Part shown: positions 37,545 to 48,321 of the stretch, one piece after another
Layout of the letters: the number at the start of each line of letters is the position of its first letter
How positions within the stretch are numbered: position 1 is the stretch's first letter
DNA from: Pararhizobium arenae
GTDB taxonomy: Bacteria; Pseudomonadota; Alphaproteobacteria; Rhizobiales; Rhizobiaceae
Assembly (NCBI RefSeq): GCF_001931685.1
Contig: NZ_MOOY01000001.1
Location: 372,001 to 436,000, forward strand
Length of the DNA: 64,000 nucleotides
Reading direction: 5' to 3'
Translations under genes and position numbers: made by a program
Notes under the pieces: model-generated
Told to the model about the DNA's origin: nothing
The model's database searches: none
What the model saw: the letters and a program-made list of their open reading frames with translations, nothing else

Positions 37545-40208
37545 ATGAGCGGCGTGAACGAAATCCGGTCGACATTCCTCGACTACTTCAAGAAGAATGG
37601 TCACGAGGTTGTTTCGTCGAGCCCGCTGGTGCCGCGCAACGACCCGACCCTCATGTTCACCAATGCAGGCATGGTGCAGTTCAAGAACGTTTTCACCGGC
37701 CTCGAGCAGCGCCCCTATTCGACGGCAGCAACGGCGCAGAAATGCGTTCGCGCCGGTGGTAAACACAACGACCTCGACAATGTCGGCTATACTGCCCGCC
37801 ACCACACCTTCTTTGAAATGCTCGGCAACTTCTCCTTCGGCGATTACTTCAAGGAGCGCGCGATCGAGCTCGCCTGGAACCTGATCACCAAGGAATTCGG
37901 CATTGATGCCAAGCGCCTGCTGGTGACCGTCTACCATACCGACGACGAGGCCCATGGCCTCTGGAAAAAGATTGCAGGTCTGACCGACGATCGCATCATC
38001 CGTATCCCGACCAGCGACAATTTCTGGGCGATGGGTGACACCGGCCCCTGCGGTCCCTGCTCTGAAATCTTTTACGATCACGGCGATCATATCTGGGGCG
38101 GCCCTCCCGGCTCGGCCGACGAGGATGGCGACCGGTTCATCGAAATCTGGAACCTCGTCTTCATGCAGTACGAGCAGGTGACGAAGGAAGAGCGTATCTC
38201 GCTGCCGCGTCCGTCGATCGATACCGGTATGGGCCTCGAGCGCGTCGCGGCCCTGCTGCAGGGCAAGCATGACAATTACGATATCGACCTGTTCCGCGCA
38301 CTGATTGCAGCGTCCGAAGAAGCAACCGGCGTGAAGGCCGAGGGCGAGCGTCGCGCCAGCCACCGCGTCATCGCCGATCACCTGCGGTCTTCCGCGTTCC
38401 TGATCGCCGATGGCGTTCTGCCGTCCAACGAAGGCCGTGGTTACGTTCTGCGCCGCATCATGCGCCGCGCCATGCGTCATGCCGAATTGCTGGGCGCCCG
38501 CGAGCCGTTGATGTGGAAGCTGCTGCCGGCTCTCGTCGGCCAGATGGGCCGCGCCTATCCGGAACTCGTTCGTGCCGAAGCCCTGATTTCGGAAACCTTG
38601 AAGCTGGAGGAAACCCGCTTCCGCAAGACGCTGGAGCGTGGTCTTGGTCTGCTCGCCGATGCGACCGCCGATCTCGACAAGGGTGACACGCTCGATGGCG
38701 AAACCGCGTTCAAGCTTTACGACACCTATGGCTTCCCGCTCGACCTGACGCAGGATGCACTGCGCAACCGCGGCATCGGTGTCGATCTCACAAGCTTCAC
38801 CGATGCCATGGAACGGCAGAAGGCCGAGGCACGCAAGAGCTGGGCCGGTTCCGGCGACGCTGCAACCGAGACCATCTGGTATGAACTCAAGGACAAGCTC
38901 GGCGCCACCGAGTTCCTTGGCTACGACACGGAAACCGCCGAAGGCGTGGTGCTGGCGATCGTTCGCGACGGTAAGGTAGTCGAGAGCGCTACGGCCGGCG
39001 ACAAGGTGCAACTGGTCCTCAACCAGACCCCGTTTTATGGCGAGTCCGGCGGTCAAATGGGCGATACCGGCGTTATCAGCACGGATCACGCGCGCGTTCA
39101 GGTCGGCGACACGCAGAAGCGTGGCGAAGGACTGTTCGTGCACAGCGCGGTTGTCGAGGAAGGCACGATCACCAAGGGCGACGCTGTGGCGCTGGTGGTC
39201 GATCATACCCGCCGTTCGCGACTGCGCGCCAACCACTCTGCCACCCACCTCCTGCACGAGGCGCTGCGCGAAGTGCTGGGCACCCACGTTGCCCAGAAGG
39301 GCTCCCTGGTCGCGCCGGAGCGCCTGCGCTTCGACGTTTCCCATCCAAAGCCGATGTCGGCCGATGAACTCAAGGTCGTCGAGGAAATGGCGAATGAGAT
39401 CATCGTCCAGAACACCCCGGTCACCACGCGCCTGATGAGCGTCGACGATGCGATCGCTGAAGGCGCCATGGCGCTGTTCGGCGAGAAATACGGCGATGAA
39501 GTGCGTGTCGTCTCCATGGGCCGGGGCGTGCGCGGTGCCAAGGCAAACCGGCCGTATTCGGTCGAGCTGTGTGGCGGCACCCATGTCGGCGCAACCGGCG
39601 AGATCGGCCTTGTTCGAATCGTCGGCGAAAGCGCCGTTGGTGCCGGTGTCCGTCGCATCGAAGCCCTGACCGGCATTTCGGCGCTGGAATATCTGGCCGA
39701 GCAGGACGAGCGCGTGAAAACGCTTGCCTCGACGCTGAAGGTACAGCCGGCCGACGTTCTGGGCCGTGTCGAGTCGCTGATGGACGAGCGCCGCAAGCTG
39801 GAGCGAGAACTGGCCGATGCCCGTAAGAAGCTTGCTCTTGGCGGCGGCGGCGCCGCTGGCTCAAGCGATGCAGCCCGCGAGATCGCTGGCGTCAAGTTCC
39901 TGGGCAAGATCGTGACCGGCGTCGAGCCCAAAGATCTAAAAAGCTTGGCCGACGATGGCAAGCAGAACCTCGGCTCCGGCATCGTCGCCTTCGTCGGCGT
40001 GTCCGCGGATGGCAAGGCAAGCGCAGTCGTTGCGGTTACAGATGATCTGACAGACAAGCACAGCGCCGTCGATCTCGTCCGTGTCGCATCTGCTGCCCTT
40101 GGCGGCAAGGGCGGCGGCGGCCGGCCGGACATGGCCCAGGCCGGTGGCCCGGATGGCGACAAGGCCGAAGCTGCAATCGAAGCCGTGGCGGCCGCCATCG
40201 CCGGTTGA
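37545..40208 (+). CDS. alaS: Alanyl-tRNA synthetase
   Basis: An 887-residue synthetase. It has the class II motifs near the start ([35 protein letters not shown]), an [18 protein letters not shown] motif 3, the zinc-binding editing domain with [14 protein letters not shown] and the C-x3-H of VELCGGTHV, and the C-terminal oligomerisation/C-Ala region ending [15 protein letters not shown]. Normal length. It follows recA, a common order in proteobacteria, but with its own leader of about 165 bases after the recA terminator. Confidence 0.98.
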   Translation: MSGVNEIRSTFLDYFKKNGHEVVSSSPLVPRNDPTLMFTNAGMVQFKNVFTGLEQRPYSTAATAQKCVRAGGKHNDLDNVGYTARHHTFFEMLGNFSFGDYFKERAIELAWNLITKEFGIDAKRLLVTVYHTDDEAHGLWKKIAGLTDDRIIRIPTSDNFWAMGDTGPCGPCSEIFYDHGDHIWGGPPGSADEDGDRFIEIWNLVFMQYEQVTKEERISLPRPSIDTGMGLERVAALLQGKHDNYDIDLFRALIAASEEATGVKAEGERRASHRVIADHLRSSAFLIADGVLPSNEGRGYVLRRIMRRAMRHAELLGAREPLMWKLLPALVGQMGRAYPELVRAEALISETLKLEETRFRKTLERGLGLLADATADLDKGDTLDGETAFKLYDTYGFPLDLTQDALRNRGIGVDLTSFTDAMERQKAEARKSWAGSGDAATETIWYELKDKLGATEFLGYDTETAEGVVLAIVRDGKVVESATAGDKVQLVLNQTPFYGESGGQMGDTGVISTDHARVQVGDTQKRGEGLFVHSAVVEEGTITKGDAVALVVDHTRRSRLRANHSATHLLHEALREVLGTHVAQKGSLVAPERLRFDVSHPKPMSADELKVVEEMANEIIVQNTPVTTRLMSVDDAIAEGAMALFGEKYGDEVRVVSMGRGVRGAKANRPYSVELCGGTHVGATGEIGLVRIVGESAVGAGVRRIEALTGISALEYLAEQDERVKTLASTLKVQPADVLGRVESLMDERRKLERELADARKKLALGGGGAAGSSDAAREIAGVKFLGKIVTGVEPKDLKSLADDGKQNLGSGIVAFVGVSADGKASAVVAVTDDLTDKHSAVDLVRVASAALGGKGGGGRPDMAQAGGPDGDKAEAAIEAVAAAIAG

Positions 40209-40250
40209 TCGGCAACTGTTCGATCCTGTTACGCAGGATCACTGGATTAC

Positions 40251-40278
40251 AAACCCGCTGGCGCTCCCGGCGGGTTTT
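40251..40278. terminator. Hairpin terminator between alaS and mfppA
   Basis: AAACCCGC (40251-40258) / GCGGGTTT (40270-40277), eight pairs, between two convergent genes. The T-run is short on both sides. Confidence 0.6.
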
Positions 40279-40287
40279 GTACGCCTT

Positions 40288-41067
40288 CTATTTGCTGCCT
40301 GCCGCATAGTCTGGATCGGCAAGGGGTTTCAGCAGGCCAAAATGCTGCAAGCCTTCCAGAACGCCGTCGGCCATCGACTGTCGCGCGGCGTAGAAACGCT
40401 GCGTGCCGGCAGCAATCGCTTTTAGCTCCGGAAGGGCGTTGCCGACAACGATTCCGCGAACGTTCGGCAGTTCGAATAAACCCAGATCGTTTCCGGTATC
40501 ACCCGCAACGACCACATCCTCCAAGGCAATATCCAGCCTGTTGCAGAGCCAGGCAAGGGCCGCACCCTTGTCGACCCCTTTTGGCAGAATATCGAGATCG
40601 CGGGCGCTGGAGTAGACGATGCGGACGTCGTGGCCGGCGTCTTGCAGCAGCGCTTCGATCTCTGCGAGGGCGTCGGGCGCGGCATCGCGAAGATACCAGC
40701 TCGATTTGTGAGGGTGCTGATACATCGCCGGTTGCTCTTCCATACCCTCGATCGCCGCAAGGGCCGCAGCGATTGCAGCCGTGTCAAACCCACGGCCGAC
40801 AAAGCTGGAAAAGGCTTCGCTGTGGCCGGCGTCATCGACCGCCCAGAACATGGTGCCGACGCCACCGATCATGACGTCAGGGAAGGGCAGCGCTGTGGTT
40901 TTCAGGAAGGCCCGCTGGTCCTCGATCAGCCGGCCGCTGTTCAGGACGAACAGAGGACGTTGATCTGCCGGGATCGCGAGCCACGAGTCCCGGAAGCGGG
41001 CCTCGGCAGCCGCATCGCCCGTAACCGTGCCATCGATATCGCAGCAGAGAAGACGGATCGGCATCAA
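40288..41067 (-). CDS. mfppA: Mannosylfructose-phosphate phosphatase (HAD-IIB)
   Basis: A 259-residue HAD-superfamily phosphatase. The nucleophile motif is CCDIDGTVTGD, and the late VVAGDTGNDLGLFE carries the metal-binding Asp pair; the fold is that of sucrose-phosphate phosphatase. It overlaps the upstream synthase gene by four bases. In Agrobacterium the homologous pair makes the osmolyte mannosylfructose, with this enzyme removing phosphate from mannosylfructose 6-phosphate. Assignment depends on the neighbour. Confidence 0.85.
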   Translation of the reverse strand: MMPIRLLCCDIDGTVTGDAAAEARFRDSWLAIPADQRPLFVLNSGRLIEDQRAFLKTTALPFPDVMIGGVGTMFWAVDDAGHSEAFSSFVGRGFDTAAIAAALAAIEGMEEQPAMYQHPHKSSWYLRDAAPDALAEIEALLQDAGHDVRIVYSSARDLDILPKGVDKGAALAWLCNRLDIALEDVVVAGDTGNDLGLFELPNVRGIVVGNALPELKAIAAGTQRFYAARQSMADGVLEGLQHFGLLKPLADPDYAAGSK

Positions 41068-42401
41068 TCACCATCCGTCCAAGGTTCGGCCCATTCATTG
41101 TCGTCCAGCGCCTGCGGCATCGGGCGTCCCTCGACGACCGAGACCAACTGCTGGGCGATGCCGGTCCATGTGAAGAGGCTGCGCGCCTTGTGGGCTCCCA
41201 TCCGCGAAAGGCGGCCGGCAAGACGCTCGTGCTTCAAAGGTTTCATCATGGTGATACCGAGATCGTATTTGTCGAAAGGATCGGCGAAAAGCGCGTGGCG
41301 GCCGTAACTGACGGCACGGAAGAGGCCGCCATGGATGGTGATAATGGTCGGCGTACCGCTGGCCATGGCTTCGATGGCCGTCATGCCGAAGGGCTCGTAT
41401 CGGCTGGACAGCACGAAGAGATCGGCGGCGCGGTAGAAATCGGGCAGATCCTCGTCACTGACGAAGCCCGAGAAGATGACCTTGTCTTCGATCCCGAGCG
41501 ATTTTACCCGCGCCTTCAATTCGCTCAGAATGCCGGCTTCCTGTTCGTCCATGTTCTCCCCGCCGACAGCGAGATGGAGCCGTGCTTGCGGCTCGCGCTC
41601 GGCCAGAACAGAAAAGCCGTCGATCAGCAGGTCATAGCCCTTGTTGGTCGCGAGGCGTCCAAGCGCCATGACGACCTTGCCTTCGAAGCCGAAGCGCTGG
41701 CGTGCCATTTCGCGTGTCGCTTTGGACACCGGAAAGAAGCGGTTGTCGTCATAACCCGGCGGGATCATGTGAACGCGGTCGCGCGGCAGGTTGTAGTCGT
41801 TCACTAGCACTTCCACCTGGATCGGCGTGGTGGCGATGACCATGCTGCAGGAGCGGTAGATGATCAGCTCGTGCTTGATGCGTTCGGAGAAGTTGAACTC
41901 CTTCTCGAAGCTGTCGGCCTTGTCAGGATAATCCGTCTCCATCTGGCGTTTTTTCCACAGGCCAAGGGAATGGGGTGTGTGGATGTGGGTGACGCCGAGC
42001 GCTTCGGAAACCCGCTGGCCGGCAATGCCGGCGTCCCAGTAATGGCTGTTGATCAGCGTGTAGGTGAAATTGTTCTTGCGAATAAAGCGGACGGCGTTTT
42101 CGCACCACTCCATCAGGTGCTCGTAGAGATATTCCTTGGGAATGAAATCGGGACCACCGCAGGGGATGCGAATGACGCGAACGCGATCGTCCACCGTGTC
42201 AAACTCGGGCTGGTCCTCGAAGCGCCGCGTATAGATATCCACTTCATGGCCGAGCAGCGCCAGTTTACGGGCAAGTTCGATGACGTAGACGACCTGACCG
42301 CCGGTATCGGCGGCGCCGAGGGGCGGTTCGGCCGCAACATATCCATGGGTTGAGATAAGGGCGATGCGGGGCAGGTGGGAGATTTTTTCGGAGGAGGTCA
42401 T
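41064..42401 (-). CDS. mfpsA: Mannosylfructose-phosphate synthase (GT4)
   Basis: A 445-residue GT4 glycosyltransferase of the sucrose-phosphate synthase group. Visible features are LGAADTGGQVVYVIELARKLA (acceptor/UDP loop), HTPHSLGLWKKRQMETDYPDKA, PPGYDDNRFFPVS, ALGRLATNKGYDLLIDGF and the E-x7-E-like YEPFGMTAIEAMASGTP. The sequence closely follows what I remember of Agrobacterium MfpsA, which joins GDP-mannose and fructose 6-phosphate. The operon here is just synthase-phosphatase. A GTATGC/GCATAC inverted repeat lies 32 bases upstream. Confidence 0.88.
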   Translation of the reverse strand: MTSSEKISHLPRIALISTHGYVAAEPPLGAADTGGQVVYVIELARKLALLGHEVDIYTRRFEDQPEFDTVDDRVRVIRIPCGGPDFIPKEYLYEHLMEWCENAVRFIRKNNFTYTLINSHYWDAGIAGQRVSEALGVTHIHTPHSLGLWKKRQMETDYPDKADSFEKEFNFSERIKHELIIYRSCSMVIATTPIQVEVLVNDYNLPRDRVHMIPPGYDDNRFFPVSKATREMARQRFGFEGKVVMALGRLATNKGYDLLIDGFSVLAEREPQARLHLAVGGENMDEQEAGILSELKARVKSLGIEDKVIFSGFVSDEDLPDFYRAADLFVLSSRYEPFGMTAIEAMASGTPTIITIHGGLFRAVSYGRHALFADPFDKYDLGITMMKPLKHERLAGRLSRMGAHKARSLFTWTGIAQQLVSVVEGRPMPQALDDNEWAEPWTDGD

Positions 42402-42432
42402 GTATCCATTTCGCGGTTTGTGCGGGGGTTTT

Positions 42433-42450
42433 GTATGCAGTGCAGCATAC
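42433..42450. repeat. Inverted repeat upstream of mfpsA
   Basis: GTATGC-AGTGCA-GCATAC, a symmetric 18-bp element 32-49 bases before the mfpsA start. It could be an operator for osmotic or sugar control; no regulator is known from the window. Confidence 0.35.
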
Positions 42451-42540
42451 GGCGCTCCCTTCGCGAACGAACCTCAGCCGAAAAGGTTCCAAAAAAAATC
42501 CGACGGGGCGGCAAGCCTCCAGCCAAACGGTTCGGGCAAC

Positions 42541-42567
42541 AAAAAACCCGGCGCGAGGCCGGGTTTT
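42541..42567 (-). terminator. icd terminator
   Basis: AAAACCCGGC / GCCGGGTTTT, ten perfect pairs with a five-base loop, continuing into further T on the minus strand, 25 bases beyond the icd stop. Confidence 0.88.
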
Positions 42568-42592
42568 CGAGGTTTCCATCTATGAGGCTGGC

Positions 42593-43807
42593 TTAGGCAG
42601 CCATGGCCTTGCGCAGGTTTTCATCGATCTTGTCGAGGAAGCCGGTGGTGGAGAGCCACGGCTGATCGGGGCCGATCAGCAGCGCCAGGTCCTTGGTCAT
42701 GAAGCCGCTCTCGACGGTTTCGACGCAGACCTTTTCCAGCGTGTCGGCAAAGCGGGCCAGTTCGGCGTTGTCGTCGAGCTTGGCGCGGTGGGCAAGGCCA
42801 CGGGTCCAGGCGAAGATCGAGGCAATCGAGTTGGTCGAGGTTTCCTCGCCCTTCTGGTGCTGGCGGTAGTGACGGGTGACCGTGCCGTGAGCGGCTTCGG
42901 CTTCAACCGTCTTGCCATCCGGGGTCATCAGAACCGAAGTCATCAGGCCGAGCGAGCCAAAACCCTGGGCCACGATGTCGGACTGGACGTCGCCGTCGTA
43001 GTTCTTGCAGGCCCAGACGTAGCCGCCGGACCACTTGAGCGCGGAGGCGACCATGTCGTCGATCAGGCGATGTTCGTACCAGAGCTTGGCCGCCTTGAAC
43101 TTTTCGGCGAATTCCTCGTCGTAGACCTTCTGGAAGATGTCCTTGAACCGGCCATCATAGACCTTGAGGATGGTGTTCTTGGTCGAGAGATAGACCGGAA
43201 CATTGCGCTGCAGGCCATAGTTCAGCGAAGCGCGGGCGAATTCTGTGATCGAATCGTCGAGGTTGTACATGCCCATGGCAACGCCGGCCGAAGGAGCGTC
43301 GAACACGTCGTATTCGATTTCCTTCCCGTCTTCACCGACGAACTTCATCGTCAGTTTGCCCTTGCCCGGGAACTTGAAATCGGTGGCGCGGTACTGGTCG
43401 CCGAAAGCGTGACGGCCGACGATGATCGGCTTGGTCCAGCCGGGAACGAGGCGCGGCACGTTCTTGGCAATGATCGGCTCGCGGAAGATAACGCCGCCGA
43501 GGATGTTGCGGATCGTGCCGTTCGGCGACTTCCACATCTTCTTCAGCTTGAATTCTTCAACGCGGGCTTCATCCGGGGTGATGGTCGCGCACTTGACGCC
43601 GACGCCGTGTTTCTTGATGGCGTTGGCGGCATCGATCGTCACCTGGTCGTCGGTGGCGTCGCGGTTTTCCATGCCGAGGTCGTAATATTCCAGATCAATG
43701 TCCAGATAGGGATGGATCAGCTTTTCCTTGATGAACTGCCAGATGATGCGTGTCATCTCGTCGCCGTCGAGTTCGACGACCGGATTGGCGACCTTGATCT
43801 TTGCCAT
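42593..43807 (-). CDS. icd: NADP-dependent isocitrate dehydrogenase
   Basis: A 404-residue TCA-cycle enzyme converting isocitrate to 2-oxoglutarate. It opens [23 protein letters not shown], carries the substrate motif with [17 protein letters not shown] and the ending ATMP-like [33 protein letters not shown], all of the eukaryote-like homodimeric class found in alphaproteobacteria. The start at 43807 is chosen; upstream 22 codons lack similarity. Monocistronic with its own terminator. Confidence 0.97.
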   Translation of the reverse strand: MAKIKVANPVVELDGDEMTRIIWQFIKEKLIHPYLDIDLEYYDLGMENRDATDDQVTIDAANAIKKHGVGVKCATITPDEARVEEFKLKKMWKSPNGTIRNILGGVIFREPIIAKNVPRLVPGWTKPIIVGRHAFGDQYRATDFKFPGKGKLTMKFVGEDGKEIEYDVFDAPSAGVAMGMYNLDDSITEFARASLNYGLQRNVPVYLSTKNTILKVYDGRFKDIFQKVYDEEFAEKFKAAKLWYEHRLIDDMVASALKWSGGYVWACKNYDGDVQSDIVAQGFGSLGLMTSVLMTPDGKTVEAEAAHGTVTRHYRQHQKGEETSTNSIASIFAWTRGLAHRAKLDDNAELARFADTLEKVCVETVESGFMTKDLALLIGPDQPWLSTTGFLDKIDENLRKAMAA

Positions 43808-44031
43808 GTGCAAAACCTCTTGATGGTGGTGAATGGACCGGGGTTGGGCCCCTATAGCATCCAGTTGCCGCAAGGCAAAGGCGGCGAGCGCCTAAACCCG
43901 TTCTCGCGACGCTAAACTTTTGGCTCATTGGAATATTTGGCACCGGCGCGTGCTGGAATGTCGGATTCGCGCTTTGCCATCGAAAGGTCTAAGACGCTTC
44001 GCACAACGCCTGCGTACCGCCGGAGACGCCC

Positions 44032-44550
44032 ATGAAACCCCACCTTCTTCTGCCCCTGCTTTTCTCGGTTGCTTTCGCAGCGCAGGCGGCCGATCCGTTG
44101 CCACCGGTGAAGGAAATAATGGGAGAGGCCGTCAACGGATGGTCGGAAAATCCGGGCGAGGGCAAGGACTATTTCGATGCCGAGCGCCTGAACCGTATCT
44201 ATAGCGCCGATTTCGCCGAGACCTACCGGGCAGCCGCAAAGTTTCCTGCCTATGACGAAGGTGATTCCCCGTTCGATTACGATGTCATCGTCAGCGGGCA
44301 GGACAGCTGCATGCTGGATGACCTGAAGATCGAGCCTCAGGCGCCCGCAAATGGCACCACCGATGTCCGCGTGACGTTCGACACCACCCATTGTCTGGGC
44401 GACCGTGCCGCGGACTGGAAGCCGACGGAGCTGCATTTCATGATCAGGCAAGAGAAGGGTCATGCCGTCATCGACGATATCGTTCGCTCCGGCGAGATGG
44501 GGTCGGTGAAGGAGGAGCTTCGCGCCATCGCGGAGCAGGGCGCCGAATAA
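44032..44550 (+). CDS. Secreted protein of unknown function
   Basis: A 172-residue exported protein with a signal peptide (1-19, ending AAQA). The mature region is acidic, with two Cys that could pair (DSCML, THCLG) and a C-terminal ELHFMIRQEKGHAVIDDIVRSGE strand-turn unit that resembles small periplasmic proteins with an NTF2-like or DUF3828-like fold. I cannot name a family with assurance. GGAGA precedes the start. It is divergent from icd and 68 bases before the methyltransferase gene. Confidence 0.65.
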   Translation: MKPHLLLPLLFSVAFAAQAADPLPPVKEIMGEAVNGWSENPGEGKDYFDAERLNRIYSADFAETYRAAAKFPAYDEGDSPFDYDVIVSGQDSCMLDDLKIEPQAPANGTTDVRVTFDTTHCLGDRAADWKPTELHFMIRQEKGHAVIDDIVRSGEMGSVKEELRAIAEQGAE

Positions 44551-44618
44551 GGCCTTCTTTCAAAAAGCCCCGATTTGTGCGAGGGAAGCGCGAAAATCAT
44601 TATTGAAGGCAAGATGGC

Positions 44619-45464
44619 ATGGCAGGCACACATAGCGGACGCGAACTGATCGCCGAAGGACCGGCAATCATTCTCGTTCATCCCCAGCTCGGCGAGAATA
44701 TCGGTATGGTGGCCCGCGCCATGGCCAATTTCGGCCTCGCCGAACTGCGCCTCGTCAATCCGCGCGATGGCTGGCCGAGCGAGAAGGCGAAATCCGCCGC
44801 AAGCCGCGCCGATCATGTGATCGACAATGCCAAGGTTTACGGCACGACCGAAGAGGCGATCGCCGACCTCAACTTTGTCTATGCGACGACGGCGCGGGAT
44901 CGTTACGGCTACAAGCCCGTGCGTTCGCCGGTCGTGGCCACCGAGACCTTGCGCACCCGTTTCAAGGCAGGCGAGGCGACCGGTATCCTGTTCGGCCGGG
45001 AACGCACGGGCCTCACCAATGAGGAAATCGCGCTTGCCGACGAAATCGTGACCTTCCCGGTCAACCCGGCCTTTGCCTCTCTCAATCTGGCGCAGGCCGT
45101 TTTGCTCATGTCCTATGAATGGATGAAGACAGGCATGGAATCGCTGGAGGAAACCGCTTTTCAGGCGCTGCCGCAGCAGCCGGCGACCAAGGACGATCTG
45201 CAGGGTCTCTTCGATCACGTCGAGGATGCGTTGGAAGCGCGCGGCTATTTCCGACCCATCGCCAAAAAGCCGAAATTGGTCGACAACCTGCGCGCCGTGC
45301 TGACCCGTCCGGCGTTTACCGCGTCGGAAATCCGGCTGGTGCGCGGCGTCATCTCCTGCCTTGACCGGTTTACCCGCACACAGCCGCGCGGCGCCGGCGC
45401 TCCCGCAGATTCCCGCCACCGCTCGGAAGAGCAGAAAATCGAAGAACCCGGTGACGACACCTGA
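44619..45464 (+). CDS. trmJ: TrmJ-like tRNA 2'-O-methyltransferase (SpoU/TrmH class)
   Basis: A 281-residue SPOUT methyltransferase. The knot-fold signatures are [51 protein letters not shown] and [25 protein letters not shown]-terminal helical extension of about 80 residues is usual in TrmJ, which methylates position 32 of tRNA; exact target assignment is by family. Its 3' end overlaps the chosen start of murI by 14 bases. Confidence 0.88.
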   Translation: MAGTHSGRELIAEGPAIILVHPQLGENIGMVARAMANFGLAELRLVNPRDGWPSEKAKSAASRADHVIDNAKVYGTTEEAIADLNFVYATTARDRYGYKPVRSPVVATETLRTRFKAGEATGILFGRERTGLTNEEIALADEIVTFPVNPAFASLNLAQAVLLMSYEWMKTGMESLEETAFQALPQQPATKDDLQGLFDHVEDALEARGYFRPIAKKPKLVDNLRAVLTRPAFTASEIRLVRGVISCLDRFTRTQPRGAGAPADSRHRSEEQKIEEPGDDT

Positions 45465-46248
45465 CTTGAAACCCATACTCGTCTTCGATAGCGGCATCGG
45501 CGGTTTGACGGTGCTGCGCGAAGCGCGCGTGCTGATGCCCGAGCGGCATTTCATTTACGTCGCTGACGATGCCGGCTTTCCTTATGGCGGCTGGGAAGAG
45601 GCGGCGCTGAAGGAGCGTGTCGTCTCGCTCTTCGCAAGACTTCTGGCGGAGCATGATCCGGAAATCTGCATCATTGCCTGCAACACAGCCTTCACGCTTG
45701 TCGGCGCCGACCTTCGTGCCGCATTTCCGGACATGCGCTTCGTCGGCACGGTGCCGGCCATCAAGCCTGCTGCGGAGCGCACCCGCTCCGGTCTCGTTTC
45801 GGTGCTGGCGACGCCCGGTACCGTCAAGCGCGCCTATACGCGCGGTCTGATCCAGTCCTTTGCCTCGCAGTGCCACGTGCGGCTTGTCGGCTCGGAAAAC
45901 CTGGCGCGCATGGCGGAAGCCTATATTCGCGGCGAAACGGTCGGGGATACTGATGTTCTCGCCGAGATCGGTCAGTGTTTTGTCGAGCAGGATGGCGCCA
46001 AGACGGATATCGTGGTTCTGGCCTGTACGCATTATCCTTTCATGGTCAATGTTTTCCGCAGGCTGGCACCCTGGCCGGTCGACTGGCTTGATCCGGCCGA
46101 GGCAATTGCCCGGCAGGCGCGGCGGCTTGTCTCGCCGACGGACGATTTCGAGCCCCTGATCGGCGAAGACCCCGCCATTTTCACGTCCGGCAATCCGGAT
46201 TTTGCGACCCGCCGCCTGATGCAAGGTTTCGGCCTGACGGTACGGTAG
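45451..46248 (+). CDS. murI: Glutamate racemase
   Basis: Supplies D-glutamate for peptidoglycan. About 265 residues from the GTG at 45451, giving the usual N-terminus [19 protein letters not shown] with the catalytic Asp-Ser; an ATG at 45361 would add 30 residues inside trmJ. First catalytic Cys in IIACNTAFT, second in [11 protein letters not shown]. Lacks a strong binding site, consistent with translational coupling to trmJ. Confidence 0.93.
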   Translation: MTTPDLKPILVFDSGIGGLTVLREARVLMPERHFIYVADDAGFPYGGWEEAALKERVVSLFARLLAEHDPEICIIACNTAFTLVGADLRAAFPDMRFVGTVPAIKPAAERTRSGLVSVLATPGTVKRAYTRGLIQSFASQCHVRLVGSENLARMAEAYIRGETVGDTDVLAEIGQCFVEQDGAKTDIVVLACTHYPFMVNVFRRLAPWPVDWLDPAEAIARQARRLVSPTDDFEPLIGEDPAIFTSGNPDFATRRLMQGFGLTVR

Positions 46249-46372
46249 ATAAAAACCTGCTAACTTGTGGGTTTCCTGCCCAGCGCCCGCGCAAAGACAG
46301 GCGAACGGTGCTAAGGCTCTACTTTGCGGACGTGGCGGCGTCCGATCATTCGCATTGCAGAACGAGGATCAC

Positions 46373-47881
46373 ATGAAAGTCGGCATCGACATGGGAACGA
46401 CCTCCAATGGAGATAACGTTCCGCTCGATATCGAAGAGCTTCTGGCGACACGCTTGCTGGTGCAGGGTAACTCCGGCTCCGGCAAGTCGCATCTGTTGCG
46501 CCGTCTTCTCGAACAGTCCGCCCCCTGGGTGCAGCAGTGCATCATCGATCCTGAAGGCGATTTCGTCACGCTTGCCGACAAGTTCGGCCATGTGGTGATC
46601 GATGGCGAGCGCACCGAGGCGGAACTGATCGGCATCGCCACTCGTATCCGCCAGCACCGCGTTTCCTGCGTGCTGTCGCTCGAGGGTCTCGATGTCGAGC
46701 TGCAGATGCGCAATGCCGGCATCTTCCTCAATGCGATGTTCGATGCCGACCGCGAGTTCTGGTATCCGGTTCTGGTCGTTGTCGACGAAGCGCAGATGTT
46801 CGCGCCCTCGGTTGCCGGCGATGTCTCGGAAGAGGCGCGCAAGGTTTCGCTGGGCGCCATGACCAACCTGATGTGCCGCGGCCGTAAGCGCGGCCTGGCT
46901 GGCGTCATCGCCACACAGCGGCTGGCAAAGCTTGCCAAGAACGTCGCGGCCGAAGCCTCGAACTTCCTGATGGGCCGCACCTTCCTCGATATAGACATGG
47001 CGCGCGCCGCCGATCTGCTCGGCATGGACCGCCGCACGGCCGAGATGTTTCGCGACCTGAAGCGCGGCTCCTTCGTAGCGCTTGGCCCGGCCCTGTCGCG
47101 TCGCCCGCTGCCGGTGACGATCGGCAATGTCGAAACATCCGCGCGCTCGACCAGCCCGAAGCTGACACCGCTGCCGGAGGCCGTGGTCGATGTCGAAGAC
47201 CTGATCTTCACCCCGGATCCCGACGAACTGACACGCCCGATCGTTCGCCGGCCGAGTGCGCAACCGCGCCCCTCGACCGATATTCTTGCCGAACTGTCGC
47301 GTCCACGGCCGGAACCGGTCATGGCCAGCGAACCGCGTGTGCCGGCGCCGGAAATGTCGGCCGAAGAACGCGATGCCATCATGGACGGCCTGCTCGCGGA
47401 AATCCTCGAAAATCCGGAAGCCGCCTTCCGCGCCGATGCCGAGCTGTTCCAGGATTTCCTCGTCCGGTGCCGTATTCGCCGCGTTCCTGGCGCGCCCCTG
47501 TCACTGAGCGCCTTCCGCCGCAAGATGGCGGTCGCCCGTTCCGGCGTCGATGCGGAGACCGCAGCAACGGAAGGCTGGGCATCAGCATTGGCACTGGCGC
47601 GAAACGTCACTGACGATCTGCAGGGCGTTTTCCTGCTGGTGGCGCAATCGGCGCTGCGCGGGCTGCCATGCCCGTCTGACCCGATGATTGCGCGCGCCTA
47701 TGGCACGCACTCTGCTCGCCGCGCCCGCCGGCTGCTCGGCTATTTCGAGGAGCAGGGGCTGATCGTCGTGCACAGCGATTTCTCGGGCAAGCGTATCGTT
47801 GCCTTCCCGGATTTGCAGGCCGAGACCGCGCCGGGCGATCCGAATGCCACCGAGCCGGACATGCGGTCTGCGGCGGAGTAA
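46373..47881 (+). CDS. HerA-like/DUF87 ATPase
   Basis: A 502-residue ATPase of the HerA-FtsK superfamily. Walker A is GNSGSGKS at 32-39, Walker B is PVLVVVDEAQMF, and TNLMCRGRKRGLAGVIATQRLAKLAKN is the sensor/arginine-finger region typical of HerA-like proteins. The C-terminal 230 residues carry a Pro/Arg-rich linker and a possible winged helix (LGYFEEQGLIVVHSDFSGKRIVAFPD). No NurA nuclease gene is adjacent. Start at 46373 has GAGG five bases upstream. Some relatives act in defence, but this gene appears to be part of the core region. Confidence 0.8.
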   Translation: MKVGIDMGTTSNGDNVPLDIEELLATRLLVQGNSGSGKSHLLRRLLEQSAPWVQQCIIDPEGDFVTLADKFGHVVIDGERTEAELIGIATRIRQHRVSCVLSLEGLDVELQMRNAGIFLNAMFDADREFWYPVLVVVDEAQMFAPSVAGDVSEEARKVSLGAMTNLMCRGRKRGLAGVIATQRLAKLAKNVAAEASNFLMGRTFLDIDMARAADLLGMDRRTAEMFRDLKRGSFVALGPALSRRPLPVTIGNVETSARSTSPKLTPLPEAVVDVEDLIFTPDPDELTRPIVRRPSAQPRPSTDILAELSRPRPEPVMASEPRVPAPEMSAEERDAIMDGLLAEILENPEAAFRADAELFQDFLVRCRIRRVPGAPLSLSAFRRKMAVARSGVDAETAATEGWASALALARNVTDDLQGVFLLVAQSALRGLPCPSDPMIARAYGTHSARRARRLLGYFEEQGLIVVHSDFSGKRIVAFPDLQAETAPGDPNATEPDMRSAAE

Positions 47882-47886
47882 TCCGG

Positions 47887-48321
47887 CTAGATTGCTATGA
47901 TATGCAGGGCTTCCACACCACCTTGCACGGCAGCGGCATTGATCCGGCGATCAAAAGTAGCGAGCTTACCGCCATTCGAACGGGCAAGTGCTAACAGGTA
48001 GATATCTGTGACCTGCCGGGAGAAATATGCTGTGTCGTTATTAAAAAGGGTTTTATCGAGAAGACTTATACTGTCCGGCCAGAAAACGTGGTCGGTCGCT
48101 GCGGTGAATTCCATCAACCTGATGAGAGCCGCATCAGGTGAACCCGGAGAGTCGGGGTAATTTGGGTTGCCGAGAATGCGGGCAAATCCGTTTTCCGTTA
48201 TCGGGCAAGTCGCCCATGGCATTTTCCCGACCGACTCCCACCAGCGATGCGAAGCCTCATGGTGTGTGTGGTCAGGATCAAACAGGGCTATGAGAACATT
48301 GACATCAAGCAAATATCTCAT
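47887..48321 (-). CDS. vapC: VapC-type PIN-domain toxin
   Basis: A 144-residue PIN ribonuclease. The acidic metal site is complete: Asp6 (MRYLLDVN), Glu43 (ITENGFARIL), Asp106 (QVTDIYLLALA) and Asp124 (ATFDRR). It overlaps the antitoxin gene by four bases in the standard antitoxin-toxin order. VapC toxins cut tRNA or rRNA and arrest growth. The gene ends five bases from the HerA-like stop, tail to tail. Confidence 0.88.
   Translation of the reverse strand: MRYLLDVNVLIALFDPDHTHHEASHRWWESVGKMPWATCPITENGFARILGNPNYPDSPGSPDAALIRLMEFTAATDHVFWPDSISLLDKTLFNNDTAYFSRQVTDIYLLALARSNGGKLATFDRRINAAAVQGGVEALHIIAI

Noticed and set aside
37338..39584. 748-codon minus-strand frame
   Set aside because: Antisense to alaS and the recA terminator; no recognisable domain.
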